A stretch of 64,000 bases of DNA from a virus: the IMG/VR virus record IMGVR_UViG_3300018065_000011, positions 186,001 through 250,000 of that record, one strand, 5' to 3'. A model generated the notes under the pieces. The model worked only from the letters and a program-made list of their open reading frames with translations. It did no database searches and was not told where the DNA came from. Below, in pieces: positions 1 through 8,997 of the stretch (its first letter is position 1; the number at the start of each line of letters is the position of its first letter). The translations under genes and the position numbers were made by a program.

Positions 1-1
1 G

Positions 2-1096
2 CTCCCAGAAGAGAAGAAGCGGCATTTGCGCCAGGCCATCATCGACATGGCCGTAGACAACATGACCGTCGTGGACCGCCTCATCCGCTCCCGACTGGAA
101 GAAGCCGGAGAGAAGAAGAAGGCCCGAGACGCCAAGTATGTGGCCGAGACGGCGCGAAAAGCTACTGGAAAGTCTTGGTGGCAGAAACTCATCGAGAAGT
201 ACCTAAAACCGGATGTTCCGATGGCGCAAACTCGGACTTCCTCCGGTAGTTTGAAACTTCCAGCGTGGACTCTCCGAGATGGAGAAAGGGTCCGACTGGC
301 AGATTCAGATTCTCCCGAGGAAAGCCCTGTTTTGGACATGCGGTTGGAGTATTTGCGGGCTCTCAACGACTTTGTGACCAAAGAAATTGGGAAGCCTTCA
401 AAGTCGCATGCAGACCGCGCAATTCAACGATTCTTGGAAACGAAGAACCCGAATTTCCTCCGATCCGAACCTGAAACTCCAGAAGGAGACTTTGAAAGTG
501 CGGAACGGAAGAAAGAGGGACGAAATTCTCGTTTTTCGCTTGATAGTAGGCACGTATTAGCAGCGGGGCAGCCTTCTGTCCGCGCTGTCGAACCCTTTTT
601 CGTCTCAAAGAGAGGAAAACAAATGTCAACGCTGACTCGTGAGGCTGCCCAAAAGGTCACGGATGACCTTGATCGTATTGCCAATCTCTTCCAGCACAAT
701 CACGAATCCCTGGGGGTTCCGCAGAAGATTGCGCTCGACTTTGCCTATCGCTGTGATCTGCTCTCCGACGAGATTGGCCGTCTGACCGGCCAGGAGAAAG
801 AGGCGTACCAGCAAGGCACAGGAGAGGGTACAGCGCCAGGTTCCGACGACAACACGAACAAGGGTCCGTCGCAGCCGTTCAACCCTGCCGAGATCGGCAA
901 GCAGGACAACACGCCCCCGCAGACGGAGCCCGATGAGCCTTACATGAAGGGCAACTTTCTCCAGAAGGAGTACAACGAGCTTCGCAACTGGCAGGAGCAA
1001 GGGTTGTTCTCCAATGCGAAGGCAGCCTCCGTAGTTGCCAGCCGGATGATCGCCAAGCTTCAGGGGCTTCAAGCTGCACTTGACGGCGCCGAGTAG
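2..1096 (+). CDS. Hypothetical phage protein, 5' end outside window
   Basis: The frame is open to the left edge of the window, so the true start lies upstream; a TTG at 26 and an ATG at 47 are internal candidates. The visible part is over 350 residues: a basic, Lys/Arg-rich N-terminal part, a variable middle, then from about residue 210 a helical region (REAAQKVTDDLDRIANLF) and a Pro/Gln/Glu-rich linker, ending in another helical region. It stands ten bases before a small zinc-ribbon gene and just upstream of the head-morphogenesis genes, so a virion or packaging role is plausible. I do not recognise the family. Confidence 0.6.
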   Translation, partial: LPEEKKRHLRQAIIDMAVDNMTVVDRLIRSRLEEAGEKKKARDAKYVAETARKATGKSWWQKLIEKYLKPDVPMAQTRTSSGSLKLPAWTLRDGERVRLADSDSPEESPVLDMRLEYLRALNDFVTKEIGKPSKSHADRAIQRFLETKNPNFLRSEPETPEGDFESAERKKEGRNSRFSLDSRHVLAAGQPSVRAVEPFFVSKRGKQMSTLTREAAQKVTDDLDRIANLFQHNHESLGVPQKIALDFAYRCDLLSDEIGRLTGQEKEAYQQGTGEGTAPGSDDNTNKGPSQPFNPAEIGKQDNTPPQTEPDEPYMKGNFLQKEYNELRNWQEQGLFSNAKAASVVASRMIAKLQGLQAALDGAE

Positions 1097-1105
1097 GCGA
1101 TCTGC

Positions 1106-1639
1106 ATGGAACGCAGGTCAGACGATGTGAATTGGCAGGAGACCACACGGGAATTCACCGTGGGGGATTCTGTCAGGCTATTCAACGGCGAGGATACCGA
1201 TGTAGGCCGCGTCGTTGCCGTCTGGCCTGCGATCGGAATGCTCGATCTGCAATTTGCCACGGGGTGGACTCGTAAGCCGGTCGAGGATGTGGTCCGGCTG
1301 GACAAGTGGACTCCGTATGCGCCGCCGAAGACCGAGCACAGTCAAGTTCCAGGCGGTGCGGGTACGGTTCCTGTCAGCGCAGGCCCGGCAAACAAGCAAT
1401 CTAGCGTGCGCCGGGTTGCGGAAGCATACGTCAAGAAGGCGCTCTATTGGGCCGCACGAGATCGCCAGTACCGACCCACACAAGAGGAGATTGAGACTGG
1501 CGAATACATCTGCCCACGATGCAAAGGGTCGATGGGGATGGCTCGCTACAAACGACGCAACGGCATCACTGAAAGGCTTCTGGCCTGTCATAGGTGTCTC
1601 TTCTTGATCAAACCAATGGACGCCGGGTTGGAGGGCTAG
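1106..1639 (+). CDS. Small zinc-ribbon protein upstream of prohead protease
   Basis: 177 residues from ATG 1106. The N-terminal half (TVGDSVRLFNGEDTDVGRVV) looks like a small beta-barrel; the C-terminal part has a CPRC...CHRC pair that should bind zinc. The stop at 1637-1639 abuts the GTG of the next gene, implying translational coupling with the protease-like gene. Function unknown; a virion or head-assembly role is inferred only from position. Confidence 0.7.
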   Translation: MERRSDDVNWQETTREFTVGDSVRLFNGEDTDVGRVVAVWPAIGMLDLQFATGWTRKPVEDVVRLDKWTPYAPPKTEHSQVPGGAGTVPVSAGPANKQSSVRRVAEAYVKKALYWAARDRQYRPTQEEIETGEYICPRCKGSMGMARYKRRNGITERLLACHRCLFLIKPMDAGLEG

Positions 1640-4600
1640 GTGGCTTTCCTCAAGTACGCATACGCTCAGACCGTCGAGCCCGCCATATCGGGACGCGGTT
1701 GGAGCAAGATCCGCACGGCAAGCGGCGGGTCTGATGCGAATTTGGTCGAGAAGGCCAGCGAGATCCTCGGGGAAAACTTCGACCCCCATCGGTATCTGCT
1801 GACACACGCCACGATCGTCGCGTCCGTGGACGTGGAAGAAGTCCCGAACGTCAAGCTCGGGTCAGTCCTCGATCCCAACACGGGACGCCGGATCAACCGG
1901 AAGTGGACCGACTACCGGGTCATACCTGAGTGCGACAAATTCATCAACAACAACTGTTTCATTCCTGGGACGCTCATCACAATGGCAGATGGCACGGTCA
2001 AGGCCATCGAGGACATCTGTGAGGGGGATGAGGTTCTGACGCATCTTGGTCGGCCGAAGCGAGTGACGGCCACGATGCGGCGCGATGTCGTTGAGGAATT
2101 ACGCGAGATCAAGCCGCGAGGAACAACGGAGCGGCTGTATGTCACGGCAGAGCATCCGTTCTATGTGTTTCGTGAGAACGCATGTGTGAATTGTGGAAGC
2201 CCGGCGCGGCAGCATGTCTCATGGAATGCACGCTGCATTTCGCATCTCATAGGGAAGTTTTACTGTTCCAGCGAGTGTTACTACGCGAAGCGGGTTCCGA
2301 AGCGCGAATTGTTGGAAGAGAAACGGGGAGAGTTTGTCGAGGCGAAGGATCTGACAGACCGCGATTTCACTGCTTCTCCCGTACTGAGAGGTGCAAAGGA
2401 TGTTGGGCTGACGCTTGGGCAAGCCCGTCTGATTGGATTGTTCTTGGCGGAAGGCTACTACGAGCAGGATAGTAGAAACGATAATGAGCGAGTTGGGGCG
2501 ATCTGGGCTTTTCACAAAGATGAAGCTCCTACGCTCGCGCGGCTCGTTCGGGATCTCATGAAGCGGGAGTTTGGGGTCGAGTGTGTCATACGGCCCCACA
2601 AGAACGACAACGGGATTCATGTCACGACAAGGACCCATCGTGACGCGGCGGCCTTCTTCACCAAGTGGGTTCGCGGAAGTGGATCTAAGACAAAGACTCT
2701 CCATCCTGATCTGCTGTTTGCTTCTGCCGACATACAAATGGAAATCGCGCGGGGGTGGCTGGAAGGAGACGGGTGTTTTCAGGACACACGCACTGAGAAA
2801 AAGCCTGGTGATATCCGGCTGACTGGCGATACCTCGAATCGTTCCCTTGCCAGTCAGATGCAGATCATCTTGCAGCGGCTCGGGATCTCTTCCCACCTGA
2901 CACGCATAGAATCGCCAGGACGTAAACGGCTGATCGTTGATGGTGAAATCAAGATTGTCAACGATCCCGAGAAGCCGCGAAACGTATCGTGGGCGCTTGC
3001 TTGCGGGGGTGCTTGGGTTGAAGATCTCGTGCAGGATACGGTGTACGAAGAGCCGTATCTTGCAGCCGTCGAGGAGCGCGGAGGACTTCAAGCTGCGCCC
3101 AAGTTGCGCTTCTTGAATGGCTACCACCTGCAAATCATCGAGAACCTCGATACGATCGCTTACGCGGGCCCTGTCTACAACTTTGATGTTGAAGACGACC
3201 ACTCGTATGTTGCTAACGGTGTCGCTGTTCACAACTGTGATGCTTGGGCTCGTCCGGTGTTGATGAAGTCGTACCGGACGTTCATCGGGGCACAAAACTT
3301 CTGCGAGCACTTGCAGAAGGAAGAAGAGTCGAAAGGCCGAATCATCGATGCCGTGGCTCGCGATATTGGACCATCAGTCTACATTGACATTTTGCTCGCG
3401 ACGGATCGTCGGCACACAGGTCTCGTGAGGGACATCGAGTCTGGCAAGATGAGCACTCTGAGTATGGGGTGCTTTCTGGCCGGGACGCAGGTGTCGTTGC
3501 AGGACGGCCAGCGGGTGGCGATCGAGGAGGTGGTCCCAGGGGATATGGTGCTGACCCACAAGGGTCGTTTTCGCGAGGTGCTCAACACGCAGATTCGGAC
3601 GTATCGAGGAGAGTTGCGTCGGATCAAGGCGGTTGGGGTTTCTTCTACCATTCAGGCGACGGCGAACCATGGGTTTGAGGTTTTGCGGGCTCCGAAGACG
3701 TGCGCTTGTGGGTGTGGAGAGCCCCTTGGGGAGACAAGCTCTATAACGCGCCGCACGACACGTCGTTTCAAACGAGGCCACGACAAACGGATCTACAACC
3801 CCAACAACACCTATTCGCTGGCGGAAGCCCGGCGGCGGAAGCAGCAGATTACTGATCTCAAAGCGCTTCGTTTCGAGAAAGTACGAGCGGATGAGCTTGA
3901 GGTTGGTGATTTCTTGTGCTTTCCCAAGGTTCGATTTCATCTACAGACTAAAGGCTGGACGGTTGGCAAGGCAAGGCTGGCTGGCTATTTCTTGGCCGAA
4001 GGTTCCTATCTCAAACACAAGGGTGAGCACGTTGAAGTGCAATTCAACTTCTCCATGGAGGAGAAGGACACTTATGTTCGTGAGGTAGTCGAGCTTCTTA
4101 AGGAGGAGTTTCCCGAGGCTAACGAACCCTGGGTTCAGGACCGGCCTAGTCGGAACACCTGTGTGGTCCACATGACTGGCCGTGATGCCGTGGCTTGGTT
4201 CTATAAACACTGCGGTGAGTATAGCCACGGCAAGCGGGTGTCGTTTGAGGCGATGCACGTACCCGCGGAGTTACACCGGCATCTTGTTGGCGCCTGGATC
4301 AATGGTGATGGCACGTTGGGTAAGGACAACAAGACGCTTTCGGGGACGACGACTTCCTATGCCTTGGCGTGTCAGTTGCATCTGCTATTGACGCGATGCG
4401 GTGTTTTTGTGCGGATGGAATGCGCGCAAAATGGAAGAGCGATCGAGCTTGCGGAGGCTGTAGGCGCCGGTTGGATGCCCGATCCTGAAACGGGTAAGCG
4501 TCCGGCCATTACTCTCGCGGTTGGGCTGTCCTCTGCACAACAGCTTCGGGGGTATTCTGACAAGGTTGGCCGTCCGTCAGAGGCACAGCAGCAGCTTCGT

Positions 4601-5755
4601 GTTTTAGATGACCATGTGGTTTTCCCCGTCACCTCTGTTGAGTCGGGCTGGTACGAAGGGCCGGTCTACAACATGGAAGTAGAGGAGGACCACACCTATG
4701 TGGTTGAGGGTGTGGCAGTTCACAACTGTTCGGTCACCGAGACGATCTGCACGAAGTGTGGAAATGTTGGCGCTGATGAAACAGAACTTTGCAATCATGT
4801 CCGATTTGAGAAGGGCAACTACTTCTACGATGACAAGGGCAACAAGCACAGAGTTGCTGAGCTTTGCGGCCACCCCACGCTGGCCAACGGAGGCGTCAAC
4901 TTCATCGAGGCTTCCTGGGTCGCAACCCCGGCCTTCGGTGGCGCTGTCGCTCGGAACATCCTGACGCCCACGGGCATGAGCCCAGAGATGCTTCGCCAGG
5001 CTCAGAGGGTTCTGAGCGAGCCTCCGCCACAGTGGCTCGATGGGCTCGCGAAAGCAGCCAGCAAAGAACCACCGTCAGACTTCAGCGAGGCTATCCAAGT
5101 TTCGCAAGCCGAGTCTCCCGCGAAGTCGCGGACTCGGGTTAGTGACTACTACGCTCCCGATGGTCCCGGAGCCATCATCGGAGAGCCCGGCAGTGCCCCA
5201 GAGGAGATTCTCGGATTCGACTTTGGTGACGATGAGGGCGGCGGCGAAGAGGAGAAGAAGCCGGAAGAGAAGCCGGAAGCGGGCCCGCTGGACCAGCTTA
5301 CCGATGCTGTCTACCAGCAGGTTCTCGACCGCGTGACTCAGAAGGTTCAAGACGAGTTAGCAGGGCGGGGGGAACAGCCTTCCGTGCAAGAGCCTGCAAA
5401 TTCGACTGGCGAAGACATCATCAAACAAGCCGCCCACAAGCGTGCGTATCGGCTGGGAATCGAGGCCATCGTGAAGTCGGCCTCAGGAGACGCCCATCTG
5501 ATTGACGCCGTTGCGCGATTCAACTCGCGCATGGGCGTGAAGGTTCCCAGAGCGCTCTACATGGCCGCTCTGAGTTTAGGGCCGCTATCCAAACACGGCT
5601 CGATTGAGGAGTGGGCTGTGAATGCTCACAGCGCACTCAACCGTACACCGTCCTTGGGAGAGACCAAGACGCTTCTGCGCCTTGGAAAACTTCTCGATCA
5701 AATGGCGGCTTTCACCAACCACAACCACAAAGTCGAGGAATCTCGCAATGGGTAA
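1640..5755 (+). CDS. Prohead-protease-like protein interrupted by two inteins
   Basis: 1371 residues as translated, GTG start at 1640. Removing the two inteins (1955-3235 and 3470-4726) leaves an extein of about 525 residues. Extein part 1 has HATIVASVDVEEVP (His56); part 2 has RHTGLVRDIESGKMSTLSMG, which resembles the motif around the catalytic Ser of S78-type prohead proteases; the second intein sits directly after SMG. Part 3 starts with CSVTETICTKCG (zinc-like cysteines) and FIEASWVATPAFGG, then an acidic low-complexity tail and a helical C-terminus. The position before an acidic scaffold-like gene and the capsid gene fits a maturation protease or a protease-scaffold fusion. The catalytic assignment is inferred. 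Confidence 0.6.
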   Translation: MAFLKYAYAQTVEPAISGRGWSKIRTASGGSDANLVEKASEILGENFDPHRYLLTHATIVASVDVEEVPNVKLGSVLDPNTGRRINRKWTDYRVIPECDKFINNNCFIPGTLITMADGTVKAIEDICEGDEVLTHLGRPKRVTATMRRDVVEELREIKPRGTTERLYVTAEHPFYVFRENACVNCGSPARQHVSWNARCISHLIGKFYCSSECYYAKRVPKRELLEEKRGEFVEAKDLTDRDFTASPVLRGAKDVGLTLGQARLIGLFLAEGYYEQDSRNDNERVGAIWAFHKDEAPTLARLVRDLMKREFGVECVIRPHKNDNGIHVTTRTHRDAAAFFTKWVRGSGSKTKTLHPDLLFASADIQMEIARGWLEGDGCFQDTRTEKKPGDIRLTGDTSNRSLASQMQIILQRLGISSHLTRIESPGRKRLIVDGEIKIVNDPEKPRNVSWALACGGAWVEDLVQDTVYEEPYLAAVEERGGLQAAPKLRFLNGYHLQIIENLDTIAYAGPVYNFDVEDDHSYVANGVAVHNCDAWARPVLMKSYRTFIGAQNFCEHLQKEEESKGRIIDAVARDIGPSVYIDILLATDRRHTGLVRDIESGKMSTLSMGCFLAGTQVSLQDGQRVAIEEVVPGDMVLTHKGRFREVLNTQIRTYRGELRRIKAVGVSSTIQATANHGFEVLRAPKTCACGCGEPLGETSSITRRTTRRFKRGHDKRIYNPNNTYSLAEARRRKQQITDLKALRFEKVRADELEVGDFLCFPKVRFHLQTKGWTVGKARLAGYFLAEGSYLKHKGEHVEVQFNFSMEEKDTYVREVVELLKEEFPEANEPWVQDRPSRNTCVVHMTGRDAVAWFYKHCGEYSHGKRVSFEAMHVPAELHRHLVGAWINGDGTLGKDNKTLSGTTTSYALACQLHLLLTRCGVFVRMECAQNGRAIELAEAVGAGWMPDPETGKRPAITLAVGLSSAQQLRGYSDKVGRPSEAQQQLRVLDDHVVFPVTSVESGWYEGPVYNMEVEEDHTYVVEGVAVHNCSVTETICTKCGNVGADETELCNHVRFEKGNYFYDDKGNKHRVAELCGHPTLANGGVNFIEASWVATPAFGGAVARNILTPTGMSPEMLRQAQRVLSEPPPQWLDGLAKAASKEPPSDFSEAIQVSQAESPAKSRTRVSDYYAPDGPGAIIGEPGSAPEEILGFDFGDDEGGGEEEKKPEEKPEAGPLDQLTDAVYQQVLDRVTQKVQDELAGRGEQPSVQEPANSTGEDIIKQAAHKRAYRLGIEAIVKSASGDAHLIDAVARFNSRMGVKVPRALYMAALSLGPLSKHGSIEEWAVNAHSALNRTPSLGETKTLLRLGKLLDQMAAFTNHNHKVEESRNG
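1955..3235 (+). mobile_element. Intein 1 with LAGLIDADG homing endonuclease
   Basis: 427 codons in frame inside the protease-like gene. It begins CFIPGTLITMADG (block A, Cys1) and has block B TAEHPFYVF. LAGLIDADG-type motifs LIGLFLAEGYY and ARGWLEGDGCF lie in the middle. It ends VEDDHSYVANGVAVHN, with Cys as the +1 extein residue. All splicing residues are present, so it should be active. A CxxC pair near block B may bind zinc. Confidence 0.93.
3470..4726 (+). mobile_element. Intein 2 with LAGLIDADG homing endonuclease
   Basis: 419 codons in frame. It begins CFLAGTQVSLQDG, has block B TANHGFEV, LAGLIDADG-type motifs LAGYFLAEGSY and VGAWINGDGTL, and ends VEEDHTYVVEGVAVHN followed by Cys. It is inserted right after the extein motif LSMG, the putative active-site segment; inteins typically settle in the most conserved sites. 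It is related in layout to intein 1 but clearly diverged, so the two are separate or old insertions. Confidence 0.93.
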
Positions 5756-7133
5756 TCGTCAACGACTGACCTGGGATAAGGGAGCCGCTGCATCGGACAA
5801 AGAAGCGTCCCCGCCACCGCAAATTCCGGCCAATGACCGGACCGAGAAGTCCGAGCATCCGGCGGCACAGCCCGATCCCGACTACGCGAAATACAAGGAA
5901 GGCGACCCGTCTGCCTGGGCCGAGGACGTACATCCTGGTCCCTACGACACGGCCGCTGCTCCTGCAACGCCCGGCTACAGAGAGCCAGCAGACCACCCGG
6001 CCGCCAAACCCGGCAAGCCCATGAGTGCGTCTGACCAGAGCGAGGAGGAGATTCGCAGGGCCACCGAGTTGAAGGCGGCGAAGTGCATTCGCGTCGCTGC
6101 CGTGATGCTCGGCGATGTCCCCGAGGGCGTCGATGAGGAAAAGCATGTCCTGGCCATCGAGAGCCAGGCTCTCGATCTCATGGACCTTCCCGACGATCAC
6201 CTTCAGTCGACTCTGGAGCGTCTCGGAATGGCCGACGATGAGGAATCCGACAAGGAAGCCTCCATGGACATCACAGCCCGTCTCGACAGGCTTGAGTCTG
6301 GCCTGGAGCGCATCGCAGAGAAGATGGGCATCGCCGGCAATCTGTTCGGCCAGATGGATGAGCCGATCATCGAAGAGCCCATGGAGGAAGACCTGCTGGA
6401 GACTCCACTGGAGGAAGAGGACGCGATGCTGGAAGAGATGCTGGCTCAAGATGAGCCGGTAGTCGAGGAAGACGCCATGCTGGAGGAGATGCTCTCCCAG
6501 GATGACGACGATCTCGATGACGACGAGGAAGAGATGCTCGCGGCCATGCTCTGCGGACGTACCGCGGCCGACGAGGAGGAGGAAAAGGAAGAGGACAAGG
6601 AGGGCGGCAAGAAGGCCAAGAAGGGTGAGGACGATGAGGATGAGGAGGCCGATGAGGACAAGGAGAGCGCCTGCAAGAAGGCCGAGGAGGAGGAGAAGAA
6701 GGAGGAGAAAGAGCCCGAGGAGAAAGAGGCTTCCCTCGACATCCAGCTTGAAGACCCAATGGGCCTGATGGATACGTCAGCCCCAGACAGCGACACAGAT
6801 CTGGAGCTTCTCTACCGCACTGCCGAGGACGATGAGGACAAGGGCGGCAAGCCCGAAAAGGGCAAGATCCCTTCGCAGTTTGAGAAGAAGGACAAGGACG
6901 AGGAAGAGGGCAAGAAGGAAGAGGACAAGGCCGAGGAGAAGGAGGAAGAGGCCCAGGATGAGGGTGAGAAGGAAGGCGGCAAGAAGAAAGGTACTGATCT
7001 CCGTCCGCAGCCGAAGGAGCCCAGCACAGGGGCTCAGGCTCTCGGCACCGTCCAGAAGTCGGCGTCGAGCGAGGTCAGCGATCTCAGCAGCCTGTGGGAG
7101 CACGCTCCCGACGTGTCCTCAGTGTTCAAGTAG
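5748..7133 (+). CDS. Highly acidic, low-complexity scaffold-like protein
   Basis: 461 residues from ATG 5748, overlapping the end of the protease gene. The N-terminal third is Pro-rich; a helical segment follows (residues ~100-200). The rest is dominated by Glu, Asp and Lys, with runs such as DDDDLDDDEEEML and KKAEEEEKKEEKEPEEKEA. Charged, helix-rich proteins between the protease and the capsid gene are typical of internal scaffolds or prohead core proteins, and that role is inferred here. There is no enzymatic motif. Low complexity makes database hits unreliable. Confidence 0.65.
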   Translation: MGNRQRLTWDKGAAASDKEASPPPQIPANDRTEKSEHPAAQPDPDYAKYKEGDPSAWAEDVHPGPYDTAAAPATPGYREPADHPAAKPGKPMSASDQSEEEIRRATELKAAKCIRVAAVMLGDVPEGVDEEKHVLAIESQALDLMDLPDDHLQSTLERLGMADDEESDKEASMDITARLDRLESGLERIAEKMGIAGNLFGQMDEPIIEEPMEEDLLETPLEEEDAMLEEMLAQDEPVVEEDAMLEEMLSQDDDDLDDDEEEMLAAMLCGRTAADEEEEKEEDKEGGKKAKKGEDDEDEEADEDKESACKKAEEEEKKEEKEPEEKEASLDIQLEDPMGLMDTSAPDSDTDLELLYRTAEDDEDKGGKPEKGKIPSQFEKKDKDEEEGKKEEDKAEEKEEEAQDEGEKEGGKKKGTDLRPQPKEPSTGAQALGTVQKSASSEVSDLSSLWEHAPDVSSVFK

Positions 7134-7327
7134 GACTTTCGCCTACCTGCCCTTTTCATCGAGGGCAGGTAGGTAATCGGGTTCCACCATCGGTGGAATG
7201 ACTATACGCACCCATATAAGTATCGGAGCTTGGTGAGGGTTGGTCTTTGACCACCATTCTGGGGGTCGCCCCGTCAAGCCGCAATCCACCAAACCTGTGA
7301 ACAGGGAGCAAAAGGAGCCATAGAAAA
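7134..7327 (+). promoter_or_regulatory. Leader between scaffold-like and virion genes, with strong hairpin
   Basis: 194 bp without a gene. It holds a perfect 12-bp stem (CCTACCTGCCCT at 7142-7153 pairing with 7162-7173) without a following T-run, so it may be an RNA-processing or mRNA-stability hairpin rather than a Rho-independent terminator. A 7-bp inverted repeat (TTCCACC/GGTGGAA, 7182-7198) follows, then an AT-rich CATATAAG. A promoter for the abundant capsid transcripts is plausible but I see no good -35 box. Confidence 0.45.
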
Positions 7328-8008
7328 ATGGCGTTGCTTGGACAGGCGAGTGGTGGTTTCACGGAGTCGTCCTCGGCTCTCCGAATTCTCCATGTGGGTG
7401 TGCGTAACACCGTGGGGGTTCTGACCGAGGATAGCTTCACGCAAACCAACCCTCCCGTAACTACGGTGGCTGCTCAGATTTCCACTCAGTGCGATACGTC
7501 AGTGCTGGGTGTTCTGTCTGGGTCGGTCGCTTTCACGCGCGTTGACGCGGGGGACAACTTCATCGGTGGTCCCGTTGAGCACGGTCTTGGCAATCAAGCA
7601 TTCCAGATCAAGCCGGTCGGATGCTTCATCAACACCGCGGTCGGAAACGCATTCGAGAATCAGCCCGGTCCCGCAAGTGGGAAGGGCCCCTACGTCTCGG
7701 CTCAGGGAACCTACGGGAATGCCCTCTTCGAGAGCCAGGTCATCGAGGCAGCTACCGTTGGTGGTGGCGTCCTGGCGGCCGGTACGGACATCGTCTACTC
7801 GACTGGTATGCGCCTGTTTGCTTCACGCAACGGGTACTTGCAGCCAATGGAGTCGGCGCAAGCTGGCGCTGCAACCTCGTTCCTGAACGCGGCCCACTCG
7901 GTCGAGATCACGAACGGCATTGTGGTAGCAGATGTAACCCTCATCGGCATCCTCAAGATGCCCCCTGACGCAACCATGAATGAGTTGGTCTACGACCAGC
8001 GCATCTAG
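7328..8008 (+). CDS. Virion-like protein (possible capsid decoration protein)
   Basis: 226 residues from ATG 7328, preceded by AGGAG. The sequence is rich in Gly, Ala, Thr and Val with short predicted strands and no Lys/Arg clusters, as in beta-rich structural proteins. It lies 14 bp upstream of the major capsid gene, the usual place for a head decoration or head fibre gene. I see no catalytic motif. The role is inferred from composition and place. Confidence 0.55.
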   Translation: MALLGQASGGFTESSSALRILHVGVRNTVGVLTEDSFTQTNPPVTTVAAQISTQCDTSVLGVLSGSVAFTRVDAGDNFIGGPVEHGLGNQAFQIKPVGCFINTAVGNAFENQPGPASGKGPYVSAQGTYGNALFESQVIEAATVGGGVLAAGTDIVYSTGMRLFASRNGYLQPMESAQAGAATSFLNAAHSVEITNGIVVADVTLIGILKMPPDATMNELVYDQRI

Positions 8009-8022
8009 GGGAGGACAAAACG

Positions 8023-8895
8023 ATGACGGTTGACAACGCAGTCAAACAGCGCATCATCAGCGACTACATCAAGACCGCTGCTGGGCGTCACAAGCTGGCC
8101 GCGTCCATGACGCAGCCTCTCCGCACGCGGCGTGACTACACGTCTGTGGGTCGGCGCACGTTCCTCGTGGAGCAACTCCCCGATGGCGCACTGCCGATCT
8201 ACGACAAGGATCCCGATGTCACGGCGTATGTCGTCGGCGAGGAAGGCGAGAACATTCTCGCTGTCACCAAGCCGCGGCGCGTGGTGTTCCCACTCTTCGA
8301 GATCGCGAGCTTGCCCGAGATCCCGCTGACCCAGATCAAGGAGCGGCGCTTCGACCTGATCGAGCGTGCGCAAGATCTGGCGAGGGCTCAGATCCAAGCC
8401 GCGGAGGACGAGAGGGTGTTCGCCATCCTCGACGCTATCGCCACTGTTGGATTCGACTCGCTTCCGGGCCAGTTGAACCCCGACGTGCCGGTGGTCGCTC
8501 CCATTTCTGGTGCCGTCCTGGCCGACGCATTCAGTCTCATCGAGCGTCACGACCTTCGGGTTGCTCGTGTGTACATGAATGCGCGCGACTATGCCGACAT
8601 CAGGAAGTTTGGTCGGGACATCTTGGATATCGAGAGTCAGCGCGACTTGCTGAAGACCGGTCTCCAGGCAACCCTGTGGGGCGCGCAGATCATCACCAGC
8701 CGGCTCGTTCCGGTTGGCACGGTCTATGTGTGCTGCGAGCCCGAGTTGTTCGGACGCATCCCGGTGCGTACAGAACTCACGGTCCTCTCGGCCGACGACC
8801 CCCGCGCCCGCACCATCGGGTTCTCAGTTTTTGAGAATCTCGGAATCGGTGCCTACAACCCGCGTGGGCTCACTCGACTGTCTGTCACCCGCTAG
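8023..8895 (+). CDS. HK97-fold major capsid protein
   Basis: 290 residues from ATG 8023 with GGGAGGA upstream. The N-terminal arm (TAAGRHKLAASMTQPLRTRR, residues 18-37), a long spine-helix-like region (FDLIERAQDLARAQIQAAED, ~110-129), the segment VAPISGAVLADAF and the C-terminal SADDPRARTIGFSVFENLG are typical of capsid subunits of large myo- and siphoviruses. It ends with a double stop (TAGTAG) and is followed by a strong terminator. Two genes in the 29-32 kb region carry segments resembling its arm and central domain. Confidence 0.85.
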   Translation: MTVDNAVKQRIISDYIKTAAGRHKLAASMTQPLRTRRDYTSVGRRTFLVEQLPDGALPIYDKDPDVTAYVVGEEGENILAVTKPRRVVFPLFEIASLPEIPLTQIKERRFDLIERAQDLARAQIQAAEDERVFAILDAIATVGFDSLPGQLNPDVPVVAPISGAVLADAFSLIERHDLRVARVYMNARDYADIRKFGRDILDIESQRDLLKTGLQATLWGAQIITSRLVPVGTVYVCCEPELFGRIPVRTELTVLSADDPRARTIGFSVFENLGIGAYNPRGLTRLSVTR

Positions 8896-8918
8896 TAGCG
8901 GCTGAGAGGCAGAATGGA

Positions 8919-8953
8919 ACCCCGGTGGCTTCGGCCTCCGGGGTTTTCTTTTT
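8919..8953 (+). terminator. Intrinsic terminator after capsid gene
   Basis: Stem ACCCCGG (8919-8925) with CCGGGGT (8938-8944), inner stem GGC/GCC closed by a TTCG tetraloop, then TTTTCTTTTT. A classic Rho-independent terminator isolating the capsid operon from the homing-endonuclease cluster. Confidence 0.92.
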
Positions 8954-8997
8954 GCTTGTGGGGCGTATTTGGGGCGCGGTAGGATACCCAGGACCCT

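Noticed and set aside
7142-7173. Rho-independent terminator after the scaffold-like gene
   Set aside because: The 12-bp stem is perfect but no T-run follows, and the downstream virion genes are expected on the same transcript; kept only as a hairpin in the leader.
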